DNA of 64,000 bases from contig OU342630.1 of NCBI GenBank assembly GCA_910589415.1, positions 52,360,012-52,424,011 on the forward strand, read 5' to 3'. The DNA comes from Malachius bipustulatus. Lineage: Eukaryota > Arthropoda > Insecta > Coleoptera > Melyridae. Position numbers and translations under genes: made by a program. Below the pieces are notes generated by a model. The model ran no database searches and was not told the DNA's origin. It worked only from the letters and a program-made list of their open reading frames with translations. This document shows, piece after piece, positions 13,561 to 25,574 of this stretch. Positions within the stretch are counted from its first letter, which is position 1. Each line of letters opens with the position of its first letter.

Positions 13561-13562
13561 TA

Positions 13563-13654
13563 ATTCTTTAATTGACGTCATTTAGCTGTGACATAATGAC
13601 GTAAGGATCTGTCGAAAAAAAGACGGCAAATTAACGTCACCGTGCTGCCTGGGC
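13563..13654. mobile_element. End of a TGACGTCA-type transposon
   Basis: 'TTGACGTCA', 'AATGACGTAAGG' and 'TTAACGTCACC' are followed by 'GTGCTGCCTGGGC' at 13642-13654. The same order, TGACG-rich DNA then TGCTACCTGGGC, ends the repeat at 1860-2505. The inverse, CCCAAGCAGC, starts the element at 44519. I read this as one terminus of a related non-autonomous element; the partner end was not found. Confidence 0.45.
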
Positions 13655-16600
13655 ACCCTTCCTTTACGTCGTGGTCTCGGAGCTACGGTGTTGCTGCTTT
13701 TGGTGATGGGTGAAGCTGATAACTTCACTTTCCTTCGCTGTCGTCTTCGGGGAGTCGCTTCAGGGGTTATAGAGCCCGCGGATTTCGTGATCTCCGACAT
13801 AATGAAAAACACGATCGTCTCGCTTCAACTTCCAAACCGTAGGAATAAGAAAAAACTTCACTACCCTGTCATTTTATTATTAAATTCACAAAAAAACAAA
13901 TTTTCTTGGAGTATAGTTCAGCTCAAACTATTTTAGCTGCGTTCAAACTGGACTTCTCAAAATAAAATTTCGCTTTTCAGCTTGTAACTCTTCTCTTGGA
14001 CAAATTGAAAGTGACCTTCTTCTTTTCTTCCCTACTGGTTTTCCCCGACATCTTCCTACTACCGACGTCCTATCCTCCTATTGGTCCAGAAGCACTTGCT
14101 ATCTTCTCCTGGCTTCTCCCAGCTCTCACGGTGGTCGTGCTCACAAGTTCCCGGTCCGCCTTTCTTGTATTATCATGTCGGGGAAAGTGTATTCAAAAAC
14201 GTCCCACCAAACACTCTCCCGATATATTGGGAGCATCTTCTTGGGAACTGATTCCTGGAAAAAAATGCACTAGCTAGTGGAGTTTAAAGCTCCGATGACA
14301 GTTTTCATCATCTGCAAGTTGTATTTTCACTTGTGCCAACTCCGAGACCGGTGACGCCGATTTCTCGGTAGTCCGTAGTCTGTGAGTTTGCTAGGAAACA
14401 CTCTAGAGGTAAACATGAAAAAAAATGTTTTTTTTTATTTGTAGAAATAAATTAAGAAAAATTGGTACCGACAAAATGCAAAAAACAGCACGGGAAAAAT
14501 CGAAAAAAACAATGAATTCGTATTCGGGACTTCGGGCTACGTAAGTATAACACTTGATCTTGAAAGGGGTCATTTCACTTTCCTCCTTTCACTATAGAAA
14601 ATCATTGCCAATAATTGCGAACAACGACTGCTCGTTAAATGTACTCAAGTTTTTTCCATCAATACACCCTGAAGTTCACGGGCTGCTGCGCGTCTAAAGG
14701 ATATTTTTATGCTTCGAATAAAATCTTATAAAACTTCTCATCAACTTTCAAGAATCATTAAAACTTTTAACCACTCATTATTATGCACTTCTCTTTCACC
14801 TGTGATGTTCACCAGAGAGCTTTCTCAAACAAGTAGGTATGTATAGTAGTCTTTTAAATTTTTGAATTTATAAATAACGCCTCATTACAAAGCTTTTAAT
14901 ATGAAGCCGAACTAGCAGCTACTTGAAGCAAAACCGCTGACAATGTCGTGAATACTACCTACTCATGTAAGCCCTTCGGTTAAATTATCTTGATTACTGT
15001 GAGATGAAAGCGTATTAAAGCCGTGCATAATCATACTTACCCGCTGCGACTTTACCTCAATCTCTCATGTATGCTTCCTTCAAAGACATAAATTATGAAC
15101 TTGCTCTTTGAGTTAAGCTTAGACAGGTACCTATATTCATTAAAAAGTCTTGGTTGCCCCTGATTATGAACTTTTCCAGATTTTATGTTGGCTTGGTTTC
15201 AATACAAGAACAAGTGTTTTATTGAGAAGGGAGAAGGGACCTCTTAATTCTTCTTTCAACTACCGTGTTTTAGATTTAAGCGAATTTTCAAGAAGTTTCT
15301 TTCAAGGGAAAACTGGGTGAATAATTATTTCTTTTTAAGGTTTAGGTCGTTGTGAGTTTTCATATCAATATTACAGATTATTTTTTGTTTAAAATCAGAT
15401 ACTGTACATTTGCGTTCAACAAGTTCAAGTTGTACATATCTCGCAGCTTTAGTTCTTTAATTAGGAAAAGTTCCATTGTAGGCCACAAATATTGGAAAGC
15501 TAGTAATTATTTTCATCGCTTCATTTGACGTCAGGTACAAGCTTTGCACGGTCCCCCGACCACCACTCGAGTCAGGAAGTCCAAAAAACTTGTAAATAGT
15601 TTTCTTTCGGTTTCTTACCTATAGCTTCGAAACAGTGCGTTCTAGCGAATATTTCAATCTTAAGAAAATAAAAAATTCTTCGTGTAATGAGTTTGCTTCA
15701 TGGTAATTTATACTTTGATTTCTTTCTACTTCAGTATCTACTGCTTATCGATATTATGGCTACTGCAACGGGGAAGTGATTGTGCGATGAAAAGAAAAAC
15801 TAAAACATAACAAGAACTAAATGGATCAGGGATTGAACTTTGGCTCTTTTAACACCGCCTCGGCAACTCAATACTGCTCTTCAATACTGCTACTTACCAC
15901 GCACCATTAATTAAACAAAGGGATGAATTAACGCAGCCATGTTACTACAACAGCGTCTTAGGAAGGAAAGGAACAGTCCTCAAACATGACTTTCTACGTG
16001 GTCCGATTGCCGGACTTACTCCGTTCCTAGGTAAAATTACAATAAATTTCAGATAATTTCCTGAACTATAACTTACGACAAATAATCTCATTTGACAACC
16101 TTGCCTTGCTCGCTTTACCCTCGGCTCAGACTTCGATGACAATCTATTTTCTCTCTCCGTCTTATGCGGGTTACTGGCATCATTACCTCTCTCTTCACGG
16201 ATTCTACCCTGGCGTGTATTTGACCTACAATACTTGTAGGTATTACCCATGCATACGATGAGGACCGAAAAGATAATTGAAGGAAAAGCTAATAGGAAAA
16301 AAGACGCTACAAGGTGTAGCTTGGTTTAAAATATCGTGTAGGTCTATTCCAAGAATTATTATAGGCGTCCGATTCGGTGAAGGAGTCTTGTGACGGTTGA
16401 CTTATCAGTCGCCTTATACCCATAACGTGGCAAGCCAGATTATGCAAGCTTTTTTTTTTACATTTACATCAAGAACTGGATGCTTTGTGAGCTGGTTAAC
16501 AAAGAGAGTGGGGAGACACTTTACTTACCTCATAAATTAAATAATAATTGATTTTATTTGTCAATTTCAAAAAAATATCCATAAAGTGAGTAGAAAGCAA

Positions 16601-19600
16601 GCTACTTATCTCATTAACTTTTTTGACTGTTTTAAGACAAACATCTTTTCTCTCAGCCGAATTTCTTTTCGATTACAGTTTACCTTTACCACTTTACCAG
16701 TCTATTACAAATGGAATTATTAGGTATATATTGATTATTATACTTATTATTAATGTGGTAATATAAAATAACCAATAACTTTGTTTTTTTTATGTATTTA
16801 TATTTTTTCGTAGCATTGCGTGCTCGAAGTAATGCCCTCAAAAGATAAACTTAGTTGATCTATAAGTTGATTTCTGATAATATTTATGAAGATATATTTA
16901 TTATACCTATAGATAGAGACTAATGATCCTACCAATAAAAAAATGTGTACAAACCGAAGTAATGTAAACAGGAAGACCTTCTCTAATATTTATGTTATTG
17001 AATCACTTGATATCATCATCGTAGTTCATAGTCATATTATTTGTCATTACTGAATAACCTTTTGGAGAAAATCACTTCCTATTTGCTGAACTTTATTTCC
17101 TATTAACGAAATTTAACCTTTACTCAGCTAGACACTAAGCGAGTGTGACATAAGCTGGCTCTAGAAGGTCCTTCAAGCTTTCCCTTAAAGGGCTATATGG
17201 CGGAATCGATCACCACCACCACACACATAACCCCTAAACCTTGATTCATTAGGACACGACTGACCCTTCGCTTAAGGGTTGCTCACTACGCCGCCCTCGG
17301 CCTATCGATCATCATTCGTTCGGTTATTAATAAATCTTCAGATATAAAATTAGTAGGAATTTATGTGGCAGTGTGGGATCCTGCAAAATTCATCACGAAA
17401 TTATGAGCATCCATGCAGGAGCGAATCGATACGAGATGTTTGACTTGTAATTTAAAATAAACTGAAAGCTGGTTTACTGGGAAAAAAGCGAGAAGAAAAT
17501 GAACAGGTCGTTATCCGAACTTCCGTTAAGGGAGCAACATTTCTCTTTCTATAACGCAGCTAGACCTGGGAAGGAAGCATACCATCATTATGTAACTAGA
17601 AACTTTATAAGATACGAAAGGAAAAAGTTTATCTCCCATTATGCAGCGTGGCTTTATTTCTCCGATAAAAATCCTTCGTGATTCTGGTTATTGCCTGAGA
17701 TTACTTAAACTATAAAATCTTACAATATGTATCTTGATTTTACGTGTAGCTATAAAAGATGCCAGCTTCCAAGCTGTATAACAATATTGGCAATGTGCAT
17801 TCATAAGATTTTACGTCATGCATATTTCGAGTATAATGTTTGTTGTACTTGTACATACGTAACTGTATTAATTATACCTATACATCAGAAAAAGAAGAGC
17901 TCACAAATAAGAATTCCAAACGTTTGATGCTATTCTAAAAAAAACATCTTAGAAGAGACTAAAAAATTGAAGTAGGTATAGGTAACATTCAGTTCTTTGA
18001 AAGGATTTATTTACCGATCTATTGTATGTTACATGAAACATATACTCCCCAGATGTATGCAACATTGTTGGAATTAATTTTTTATAAGCGAGTCTTATCA
18101 TGCAAACAAGTTTTTTTGCTGGATTTTGGTGTGCCAGGGCTTATCAGATTTTCTATATTTCGTTTAAGTTCGCTTTTTGTTTGAACACAAATCGTTTTTC
18201 GTTTTCACAACGAAATTTCAAGGGGCCTAGGGTACTCAATAGTTAGAGAGATGGTGACAAAAATGCCTTGTATCTCCCAAATGGAAGGAAAGCAGGTTTT
18301 TAAATAGTTCGAGTCCCCAGAAAGGCTATTTTTTAATATAAAAATAGGAATATTATCTCATGACGTAAACTTTCAATTGTTTGTCTGTTTTCACCATATT
18401 GTAATAAGCGAAAAAAAATTCTTCATGTTTGCTAATTGAACCGACTTCATAGCTCCAATAATAATAATGAAGTTACCTACCAATGAATAGAAAAAATTAA
18501 AAAAAAACGCCCATGGAGACTTTTGATCGGTATAAATATATTTGAATTCCGTCAATTTTAACGAAGGGACTACTTCCATTTGATCCGAACGGAGTTCCAA
18601 ACTTTGAAAATTCATTTAGTCAACTTTACTGGCAGATATCTATAGTTGGTCGAAAGTTGGTCCAGCTACGGTTTTTGATAACAGATTAAGAATTTAATTC
18701 TCTTTTTCACAATGTAAAAATAAATATACCATTCTAATTAACTTTTTCTTAAAAAAATCGCAATATTTCCTTACATGTCAGATCTCTCTAGCGGTTGCGG
18801 TGGTACTAAAATGAAAAATCCGTAAAAATCAGTCGACAGAAGAAGAAAAGCTCTTTGTAATGAAACTAATATTGTTGAATTCTGTCGAGGTTAACCGGAA
18901 TAATTGAAATTTGAATAAACAAAGTTTTGACGTCTCCACCACTTTATTTATGGAATTATTAGAAAAACTGTAAGATAAAAAAAATATTTAAGCATTGCAC
19001 CCATGATATTGAATATACCCTTATTTTGTAAAAAGACGAGAAAATTCAAATTTTTTATTTAGTCATGGCCCCTTAGCGGTCATTTTAGAAGCTCAAAACT
19101 ATTTTCCAACGAATTTTTAGGGCACTTTCCTTGGAAAACAATTTTTGTCCGAGGCTGTACGACGTTTAGTTTCTGGGATATTCCCGGTGACGATAATAAT
19201 GACTCACCTGATGGTACTTTAGGTTAACGAAAGCTGCAAATTAAAAAAAATCCCTCAATTGAGAAGGGGTTGTCCAAATGCCCACCGGTAATTTTCTTCC
19301 ATATGGTAGATACTTTTTGAAATCGCTCGGGTAAATCGTGGCAAAAGGCCATAGCCGCTCACCGCAACGCGCTAGACCCCTGCTTGACAAGACGTATTTT
19401 GAGAAGGTGACTCAAACTATGTAAAAGTCTGCTTTTCTTCTATTCGAGAGATACCAGCGGTTTTTGTTAGCATATTTTTAACTATGAGGGACGAACCAAT
19501 CGAGACCACCAGCAGTAATTCGTAGGTATACAATTTGACTAGAAATCTAAGCAATTTTTGTATCATTTACTTGCAATTATGTCTTCGCGGGTAAGAAATT

Positions 19601-19879
19601 CCACTACGTTGATGGTGATAAGATAAGTGATGTTTTATTGATGGCGTTGACTATGCCTTTAGCAAGGAAAAGAGTAAAAACAACGTTGATGGCACACTGA
19701 GTTGTATAAAAAAAACGCGCTGGCCAGATGTTTGGAGCAGCAGAAAAGCAACGAACGATATTTATGTCTATAGTCAGAATTTAAATAGACTTCTGCTACA
19801 TATTTTGCCACTATTATTTGCTCTTTTCGCCTCTGACTGAAAGTAGCTGTTGTCATTTATCCAACGACTTATCGCAAAA
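13655..19879. other. Long gene-free stretch
   Basis: No coding region recognised. Frames at 13688-13936 and 13996-14277 (plus) and 15945-16250 (minus) have low-complexity or uninformative translations. The DNA is AT-rich. Blocks near 17150-17330 and 18230-19200 look like old repeats (for example 'AAGGGCTATATGGCGG' and 'GTCATGGCCCCTTAGCGG') but have no definable ends. Confidence 0.4.
15822..15870 (-). other. tRNA-like pol III box pair, SINE or tRNA relic
   Basis: On the minus strand 'TTGCCGAGGCGGT' resembles an A box of the Leu/Ser tRNA type (TRGCCGAGNGG). About 20 bases later 'AGTTCAATCCC' resembles a B box (GGTTCRANNCC). The A-B spacing is too short for a working tRNA and no acceptor stem pairs convincingly. 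A truncated tRNA-derived SINE head is the best guess; coincidence is possible. Confidence 0.25.
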
Positions 19880-20633
19880 ATGGATTTCGATAAATTTGTG
19901 TTGAGCATTCTACAAACTGAAGAAGAAAACCTCACTGCTAAAGTCAAGTAGCAATCGTCATTGACGTTACGAGGAGCGATAAATCAAGAGTCAAGAGCTC
20001 AGCAATAAAACGAGCGTTGACTGAGAAAAAACTCTCATTCCCATAGGTCACACATGTATAATAACGAAGCTAAATTCTACGAAACTGTTGTTCCTGCTTT
20101 AGAAAGTTTATGAAAGACAAGAAATCGAGCTTGAGTCTCCCAATACCCCAGTTCTACGGCAAACATTTTGACGGTCAAACAAAGATGATTGCCTTAGGCA
20201 ATCTGAAGGAACAAGAATTTGAAGAAATGGAGAGAGCTGCATTGGTTGGCCTAAACCATACCAATCTGGTAATCAAGAAGTATGAAGTCTTACATGGGAG
20301 TTTCAATGGCTTCCAGATCCCATCCTAGACCAAATCCTACACAATTTGAACAATGAACCAAATCTATTATCGTTAACCACCAAAAGATCGTCGAGGACCA
20401 ATACTTTGTCAAAATCCTAAAAGAAACCGATATCACCAAGTCTGCATGATCCATGGAGATAGTTGGAACAGCAATGTAATGCTCAAAAATGTTGGCCAAG
20501 AACCAAAGAATTTAAGCTTCCTTGACTTTCAACTGGTGGCTGTGGCTACCTCTGTATACGACTTCGTTTACTATCTCTACTCCAATGGCAATAAAGATGT
20601 ATACCAGGAATTCAACAAATGTTTGGGAGTCTA
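19880..20633 (+). pseudogene. EcKL/CHK-type kinase (ecdysteroid kinase-like) pseudogene
   Basis: EcKL proteins phosphorylate small molecules, including ecdysteroids and probably xenobiotics, using a protein-kinase-like fold. Seen: a likely start ATG at 19880; 'NNEAKFYETVVPALESL' (20057-20110), matching the family fYe.vlP.l helix; then, after a 1-nt frameshift, 'LPIPQFYGKHFDGQTKM' and 'IALGNLKEQEFEEMERAALV', matching the hinge LENL...F. Near the end is the catalytic loop 'IHGDSWNSNVM' (family HGDxWxxN) and the metal-binding 'LDFQLVAVATSVYDFVYYLY' (DFQ). There are stops at about 19949, 20111 and 20326, further shifts, and roughly 100 residues are missing between hinge and catalytic loop. The family is usually near 400 residues. 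No intron signals help, so it is a degenerate gene or retrocopy. Confidence 0.8.
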
Positions 20634-21079
20634 AGTATCATGTCAGCTTGTCAGTAAAAAAACACTGACAGTGATTTGGAACAATCCTTTTTAGAAAATT
20701 GAACTTTTTAGCAGGTTTGGGTAACTTAATATTCATGTATTTACCTAATTAATAAAAGGAAATTAATTATACTCAGAAAAGAACAAAAAGCAGAGGTTAT
20801 TCCATTTCATCTCATTGTTCGTTTTGATGAATTATCGGCTTGAAATAAAAGAAAAGCATTAGAGTCTCACGTAACTCGTTAAGCTATAAAATATTCATAA
20901 AACAACTCCATAGTGGTGATTTTCACTCAAATTGCAACTTCATTAGGAACTTACGAAGATTCAAGCTACGATAACAAATCCTGGCTTTCATCCGAGCTCT
21001 GTGAAGTTCCGAGATGAATATTTAAATTAAATCTCTATATAGGTTTATTAGAATGCTAAGAAAGTATACCTAAGTACTA
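20634..21079. other. Unassigned AT-rich DNA
   Basis: Downstream flank of the kinase pseudogene. Two AATAAA-like motifs occur (about 20750 and 20845), one of which could have been its poly(A) signal. Nothing else seen. Confidence 0.4.
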
Positions 21080-21087
21080 TAAGTGCA

Positions 21088-21402
21088 CAGGGCCGTCCTG
21101 ATAGATTTACGGCGCCGTTCATGGACTACAAAAAAAATGAGCCTTTCTTTATAAAGTCTCTCAATCTTCAAGATTTACATTAAATAACTAAATACCTACT
21201 AGGAAAAAATAGCACGAATAAAAATAAAAATAGCCACAAGATTTTGCGCCATGAGCGCAAATGTGTGGATGGCTAGAACTATAGAAAGGTTAGAAAAAAG
21301 TATCAGAATTTGAAAAAAAATATAAAAGATTTAATTTACGCCCCAAAAATGCTTGAGCCCTTAAGTTATATTCCTATTAGCCCAATGGTTAGGACGGCCC
21401 TG
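21088..21402. mobile_element. hAT-type MITE, 315 bp, with 8-bp target duplication
   Basis: Terminal inverted repeats begin CAGGGCCGTCCT at 21088 and end AGGACGGCCCTG at 21402. Both sides carry the identical 8-bp direct repeat TAAGTGCA (21080-21087 and 21403-21410). An 8-bp duplication with CAGGG-type ends is the signature of the hAT superfamily. The inside (AT-rich, with 'GCGCCATGAGCGC') encodes nothing, so it is a non-autonomous copy moved by a transposase elsewhere. Perfect ends and duplication suggest a fairly young insertion. Confidence 0.9.
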
Positions 21403-21410
21403 TAAGTGCA

Positions 21411-23102
21411 CAATCAAGCCTTTTGCCATTTTTTAATGTGCGTTGTTGATATTTCTAATATTTGATAATATTTAATTTTGACTCGTTATTGTTTATGTTG
21501 CCAAGATTCCAAATTTCAGATTCCTAGATCCACTAGAAGTTGAACTTTTGCTAACAGGCGCTTTAAAACATCACCCTGTATAGAGGTGAAATTCTCCAGG
21601 AATTTCAGAGAAGTAGCTGATCCTTCATCTAAGGGATGAAAGAATTTCGCAGGTGACCACGGCCTGAGCCTCCGAGCATTAAAATTCTAGTCTCTCTTTT
21701 ACTCTACGCTTCGGCCTATTAAGTTTCCCTTCGGAAAAGCCTCTACTGGGTGAAGCGCGCATTAACTATCTCCCGGTCTCGTATATATTTTCAATAAATC
21801 GTTAACATCAACCGATATTAGAGGCCTGAAAGCTGCAGGTAGGAATGACTTCCGAAACTTTGGAAACGTAAAGTGAGAATTCCATTCTTCTCTAATTTGA
21901 CGGTAATTCAAATAAAAGTATTTCTAAAAATTGGTCTAACTTGCAAGTTTGCAAAATGTCACTTTCATCATATCTATAAGTCTGGAACATCCTGTATAGT
22001 ATGAGACTTCTCGGGAATTCCACCCGATAATCATCGAAAGTCGTTCCACGTTCCAGGAGAGGAGAAAAATGTTCATGACACTGATGGGACTAGAATTGAT
22101 GTAGTAAGAAAAAAAAAGTTTTAGACTTGGAGCTTTTTTGACACTGATCGTGATAAGTTAAATAATAATACTTGATAAGTTATCTATGAGTACAATATAG
22201 GATGTCACGTACCTTGTACTATGAATAATAAATACAAGTAGTATTAATAGAGTCCCACAGCAGCACAGTTTAGAAAGTCCAAAATAAAGTCGAAGTTGAA
22301 AGTACATTAGCCTCTATTAGCGGAAGTCCGAAGAGTTTCAACTTCATCAATATCTCTTCTTAATAATTAAACCGTTACGTGCATGGTCACCTAATAATTT
22401 CTAATAAAGCCAGAAGCGGGCGAGGTCAGTGATAAATATACCCGACATAAAGATACGGGCATCTGGCGAGTTGGCTGGACGTGGGAGCGGGCGGCGGCGC
22501 CTTCTCGATGCATTCGGGACTCGGGATCGGGATCCCCGCTGCCCCAGAGCTCTGCCATTGTTCTGATGCCAAAACCCACGCTCTGGCCTACATTCACTAC
22601 ATACCCGCGGCATGGCTACTACACATAATGTCGCGTGGCTGTTTTTACTCTTGCATATCCAGGCTACCTATTCAAAACTTTCGTTATTGTTGGAAAAATA
22701 AATTATTAATCCAGGAGGAAGGGGAAGGGGTCAGTGTTGTGTTTCGGAAATGGTTTTTGGCAACATTTTGTAGTTTTCTAGGATCAATCGAGCAGCAAAC
22801 TGCATTTAAGATTTCACTCTGGAAGATACAGCGTCATTCACGAAAGGGTGTCTACTCATTAGACATATGGCTATTATAGTCCAATAAAGTCTAAAAAGTC
22901 ATACGTATCGATTAAGAATACACATCCTTTTGATAGTTCGATTTATTTTGTTTCATATACGTGGTTTTTATAGTAACCGCACAGTTTGTCTAAACACTCC
23001 ATCCCGCATAAATAAGTATACGTCAACATTGGTTTTGAATGAGAATTAAATGCACAAAACAGAGGATAGAGTGTCATTACGTGGATAAATTTTCTGTAGT
23101 TG
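21411..23102. other. Unassigned stretch including a GC-rich island
   Basis: No gene recognised. The exception in composition is the island at 22390-22630, described separately. A plus frame at 22481-22879 (132 codons) starts inside that island and has no family motif; its mirror frames on the minus strand argue that it is compositional. Confidence 0.4.
22390..22630. promoter_or_regulatory. GC-rich island, candidate enhancer or promoter
   Basis: A sharply GC-rich block (GGGAGCGGGCGGCGGCGCC near 22483-22501) is flanked by 'GATAAATATA' and 'ATAAAGATA' and by the ACAAT-type motif in CCATTGTT near 22555. Overlapping frames in three registers indicate non-coding GC-rich DNA. Regulatory role is inferred from composition only. 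Confidence 0.25.
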
Positions 23103-23151
23103 TCAGTGGCCGAGGGGGAATTCACTCTTGGCAATACATGTACAAAATAGC

Positions 23152-23430
23152 GGCATTAATAATGCTCATTATTTGGCATTAATTGGCATTGCTTGGCATT
23201 ATTATTCATTGTTTGGCATTACTACGCATTGCTTGGCATTATTAGTCATTGCTTGGCATTATTCTCGGCATTATTATTCATTTATCGGCATTAATATTCA
23301 TTGCTCGGCATTATTATTCATTGCTCGGCATTATTAAGCATTACTTGGCATTATTATTCATTGCTCGGCATTATTATTCATTGTGTGGGCATTATTATTC
23401 ATTGTTTGGCATTATTGGACATTACTCTAT
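23152..23430 (+). repeat. 20-bp minisatellite, left array
   Basis: About 13 units with consensus GGCATTATTATTCATTGCTC, including a few half-length units and one unit with an extra G. Units differ at the last three bases (CTC, CTT, TTT) and at positions 8-12. Translation in any frame gives an I/H/Y/L-rich periodic peptide (frames near 23128-23539) that I regard as spurious. It sits about 25 bp inside the left terminal repeat of the 2.8-kb element. Confidence 0.95.
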
Positions 23431-24190
23431 AGACTACCGGACTTGTCTCGGTATTAGTCCTAGATTTGGCGCTGATGACACATTATTCTTTGCGGCTACC
23501 CTCGTTTGTACCTTAATCTCTTATTGTGACATAGTGTGAAGTGCTGTTAATTTTCAAGAAGGTGAGTAGTAAAAGTTCGGTATATCTTTTAATAATATTG
23601 TTCATAGAAATTTTTCATTTTAATACACCTTATCAAACTTTTCCTCCTGTAACTGGTATAACTGCCATTGCGTTAGAAATATTTTTAAAACTTCCCCGAG
23701 AACTTCCCAAACAGTATGTTCGTTCGGTGATTATTTGAATATTAATATGCGTTTTGAAGTTGAGTGTCATTCTAAATTCATATATCTATTTTATTTTTAA
23801 ACTAGGACAGGATACAAAAAACGATAAAAAACGTTATATTATGATATTTTAATCCAATCGGTAAAGTAAAAAACGATGTAAAAAACGTAAAAAATGTACC
23901 CAAACTTCATAAAAAATCTCATCTAAGATTTTCCTTCAATAATATTGTTAGTGGAGAGATTATAGAACACATATACAAAAAAATCAGTTTTTTTGTAAAA
24001 AAACCACCCCTTTGGCGAAAAAAGTATTTTTTTCGTTAATAACTCGTTCGAGAACTCGTTAATCGTTGGATATATATACAGGGTGTCCCAGCTTATTCGA
24101 AGCGGTCTCGGTAGGCCAAACGATGGAAGTTTAAAATTCAAGTACAGAATCACAATGGTCATAATTTAAAATTATTTTGGAGTATACAGA

Positions 24191-24502
24191 GTGTCCCATA
24201 TGAGAAAAGTTAAAATTAATGTAGAAAAATACTACGCTGTTTATTATACCAACCGATGGTATATTGGCAGAATTTTAAATTATAACGAAAAAGAGTCCAA
24301 AATAAAATTTTTACATTTTAATTTAAACTCTTTTGAATGGCCAAGTTCAGTCGATATACAATCGGTAGAAAACCAGTTTATATTTCATGGCCCAATTAAC
24401 ATTAAAGGGAGTCATCCCTTTAGTATCAGCAGCCACGAAACGTCGGAAATTAAAAATAAATATAAACTGCTGAAGAAAAAGTTTGAAAATAATTCTGACT
24501 AG
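24191..24502 (+). CDS. Small Tudor/SH3-like protein or C-terminal exon, 103 aa
   Basis: I do not recognise a named gene. The frame starts MSHMRK and carries 'YYAVYYTNRWYIGRILNY' (residues ~14-31). This resembles the first strands of Tudor/SH3-like small barrels, where an aromatic W-Y-I-G-R core follows a hydrophobic strand. Then come 'KFLHFNLNSFEWPSS', 'FIFHGPI' and a lysine-rich tail with 'KLLKKKFEN'. From general knowledge, similar 'WYIGR...FxWP...DI' tails occur at the C-terminus of uncharacterised proteins in insect repeats. An AG dinucleotide just upstream (TATACAG, ~24189) could be a splice acceptor, making this a last exon. The stop is TAG, with AATAAA-like sequence about 50 bp on. It lies inside the 2.8-kb transposon. 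Confidence 0.5.
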   Translation: MSHMRKVKINVEKYYAVYYTNRWYIGRILNYNEKESKIKFLHFNLNSFEWPSSVDIQSVENQFIFHGPINIKGSHPFSISSHETSEIKNKYKLLKKKFENNSD

Positions 24503-24776
24503 ATTGACTAAAATGTAGACCTTTAATTAATGTAACATCTAACAAAATTAATAAATATTTTCTTTATAGTAGCTGAAGCATTTTAATAATTATTGTACCC
24601 TCGATATTACCAGTGCCTATGTAGATGACCTGTATCGCCAAACTATTGTTATATGAGACGGAACAGCATTGGATAGTTAACAAGATGTCGATTTTTCAAA
24701 CACGCAATTTTACTGTTTACACGCAAAATATTTATCACTTTACAGTATAAGCTGGCATAATCTCCAGCATAATCTA

Positions 24777-25548
24777 CAGGGTGTTTTGTAATTGAATGTC
24801 AATATTTAAGGGGGTGATTTTTGGGTGTATTTTAAGAAGAAAACTTCATTAGAACATATGTCCTAAAAGTCTAAACTTTGTGGTGGTAAAGTTTAATTAA
24901 AATAAATAATTTATTCGTAATATCTGTAATTCGTAATACCGCTCTGAATATTTTAATGAAATTTCGTATACAGGTATTACGCATCAAGGGGCATTTTTTC
25001 ATGTACTACGTTTCGTTTTATTTCCACTAGTGATGATCGTGCAGAATTTTACCTGCATATTTTTATACTTTTTATTGTCATCTTAACAACAATCTTGTGA
25101 CCATGTAGAGAAACAGATTTTATTTTTTTAGGCGAAAACCGTGCCTCGGACTGAAAAAAGGTAAGTAATCAAATTTGCTTGGAAATGAATGGGGATTCCA
25201 AAAATGATTTCTATTTGAACAGAAATCAGTGGCGTACCATCAATGGTCTGCTAAAAATGCAGGTAAAATTCTGCACGATCGTGCACCATCGTCACTAGTG
25301 GAAATAAAATGAAACGTGGTACATGAAAAAATGCCCCTTGATGCGTAATACCTGTATACGAAATTTCATTAAAATATCCCGAGCGGTATTACAGATATTA
25401 CGAAAAAATGATTTATTTAACAAAATTTTACCACCCTGTATCTCAAAATTTAAGACTCTTAGGACATACGTTCTTATGAAGTTTTCTTCTTAAAATGGAC
25501 CCAAAAATCACCCCCTTAAATATTGACATTCAATTACAAAACACCCCG
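24777..25548. mobile_element. Foldback MITE, 772 bp, TA-flanked
   Basis: The sequence is a near-perfect hairpin. The left arm (24777 to about 25065) begins CAGGGTGTTTTGTAATTGAA. The right arm (about 25255-25548) is its inverse, ending TTACAAAACACCCCG. Both ends abut TA (24775-24776 and 25549-25550), as for Tc1/mariner-type insertion. The arms share features in mirror order, for example 'CACCCCCTTAAATATTGAC', 'TGATGCGTAATACCTGTATA' and 'TCCACTAGTG'; the left arm has lost about 11 bp near GATCGTGCA. The centre contains GTAAGTAATC-type sequence but no frame. It is nested in the 2.8-kb element and so is the younger insertion. Confidence 0.88.
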
Positions 25549-25574
25549 TATAATAGAATGTGGTGTATTGCTCA

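Noticed and set aside
15822..15870. Functional tRNA gene
   Set aside because: The A-B box spacing is too short and no cloverleaf with an acceptor stem can be drawn; listed only as a relic.
22481..22879. 132-codon ORF starting in a GC-rich island
   Set aside because: Open frames occur in three registers there because of composition, and no domain or splice context supports a gene.
23128..23539. Periodic I/H/Y/L-rich ORFs over the minisatellite
   Set aside because: The periodic translation is a by-product of the 20-bp repeat; all frames are open for the same reason.
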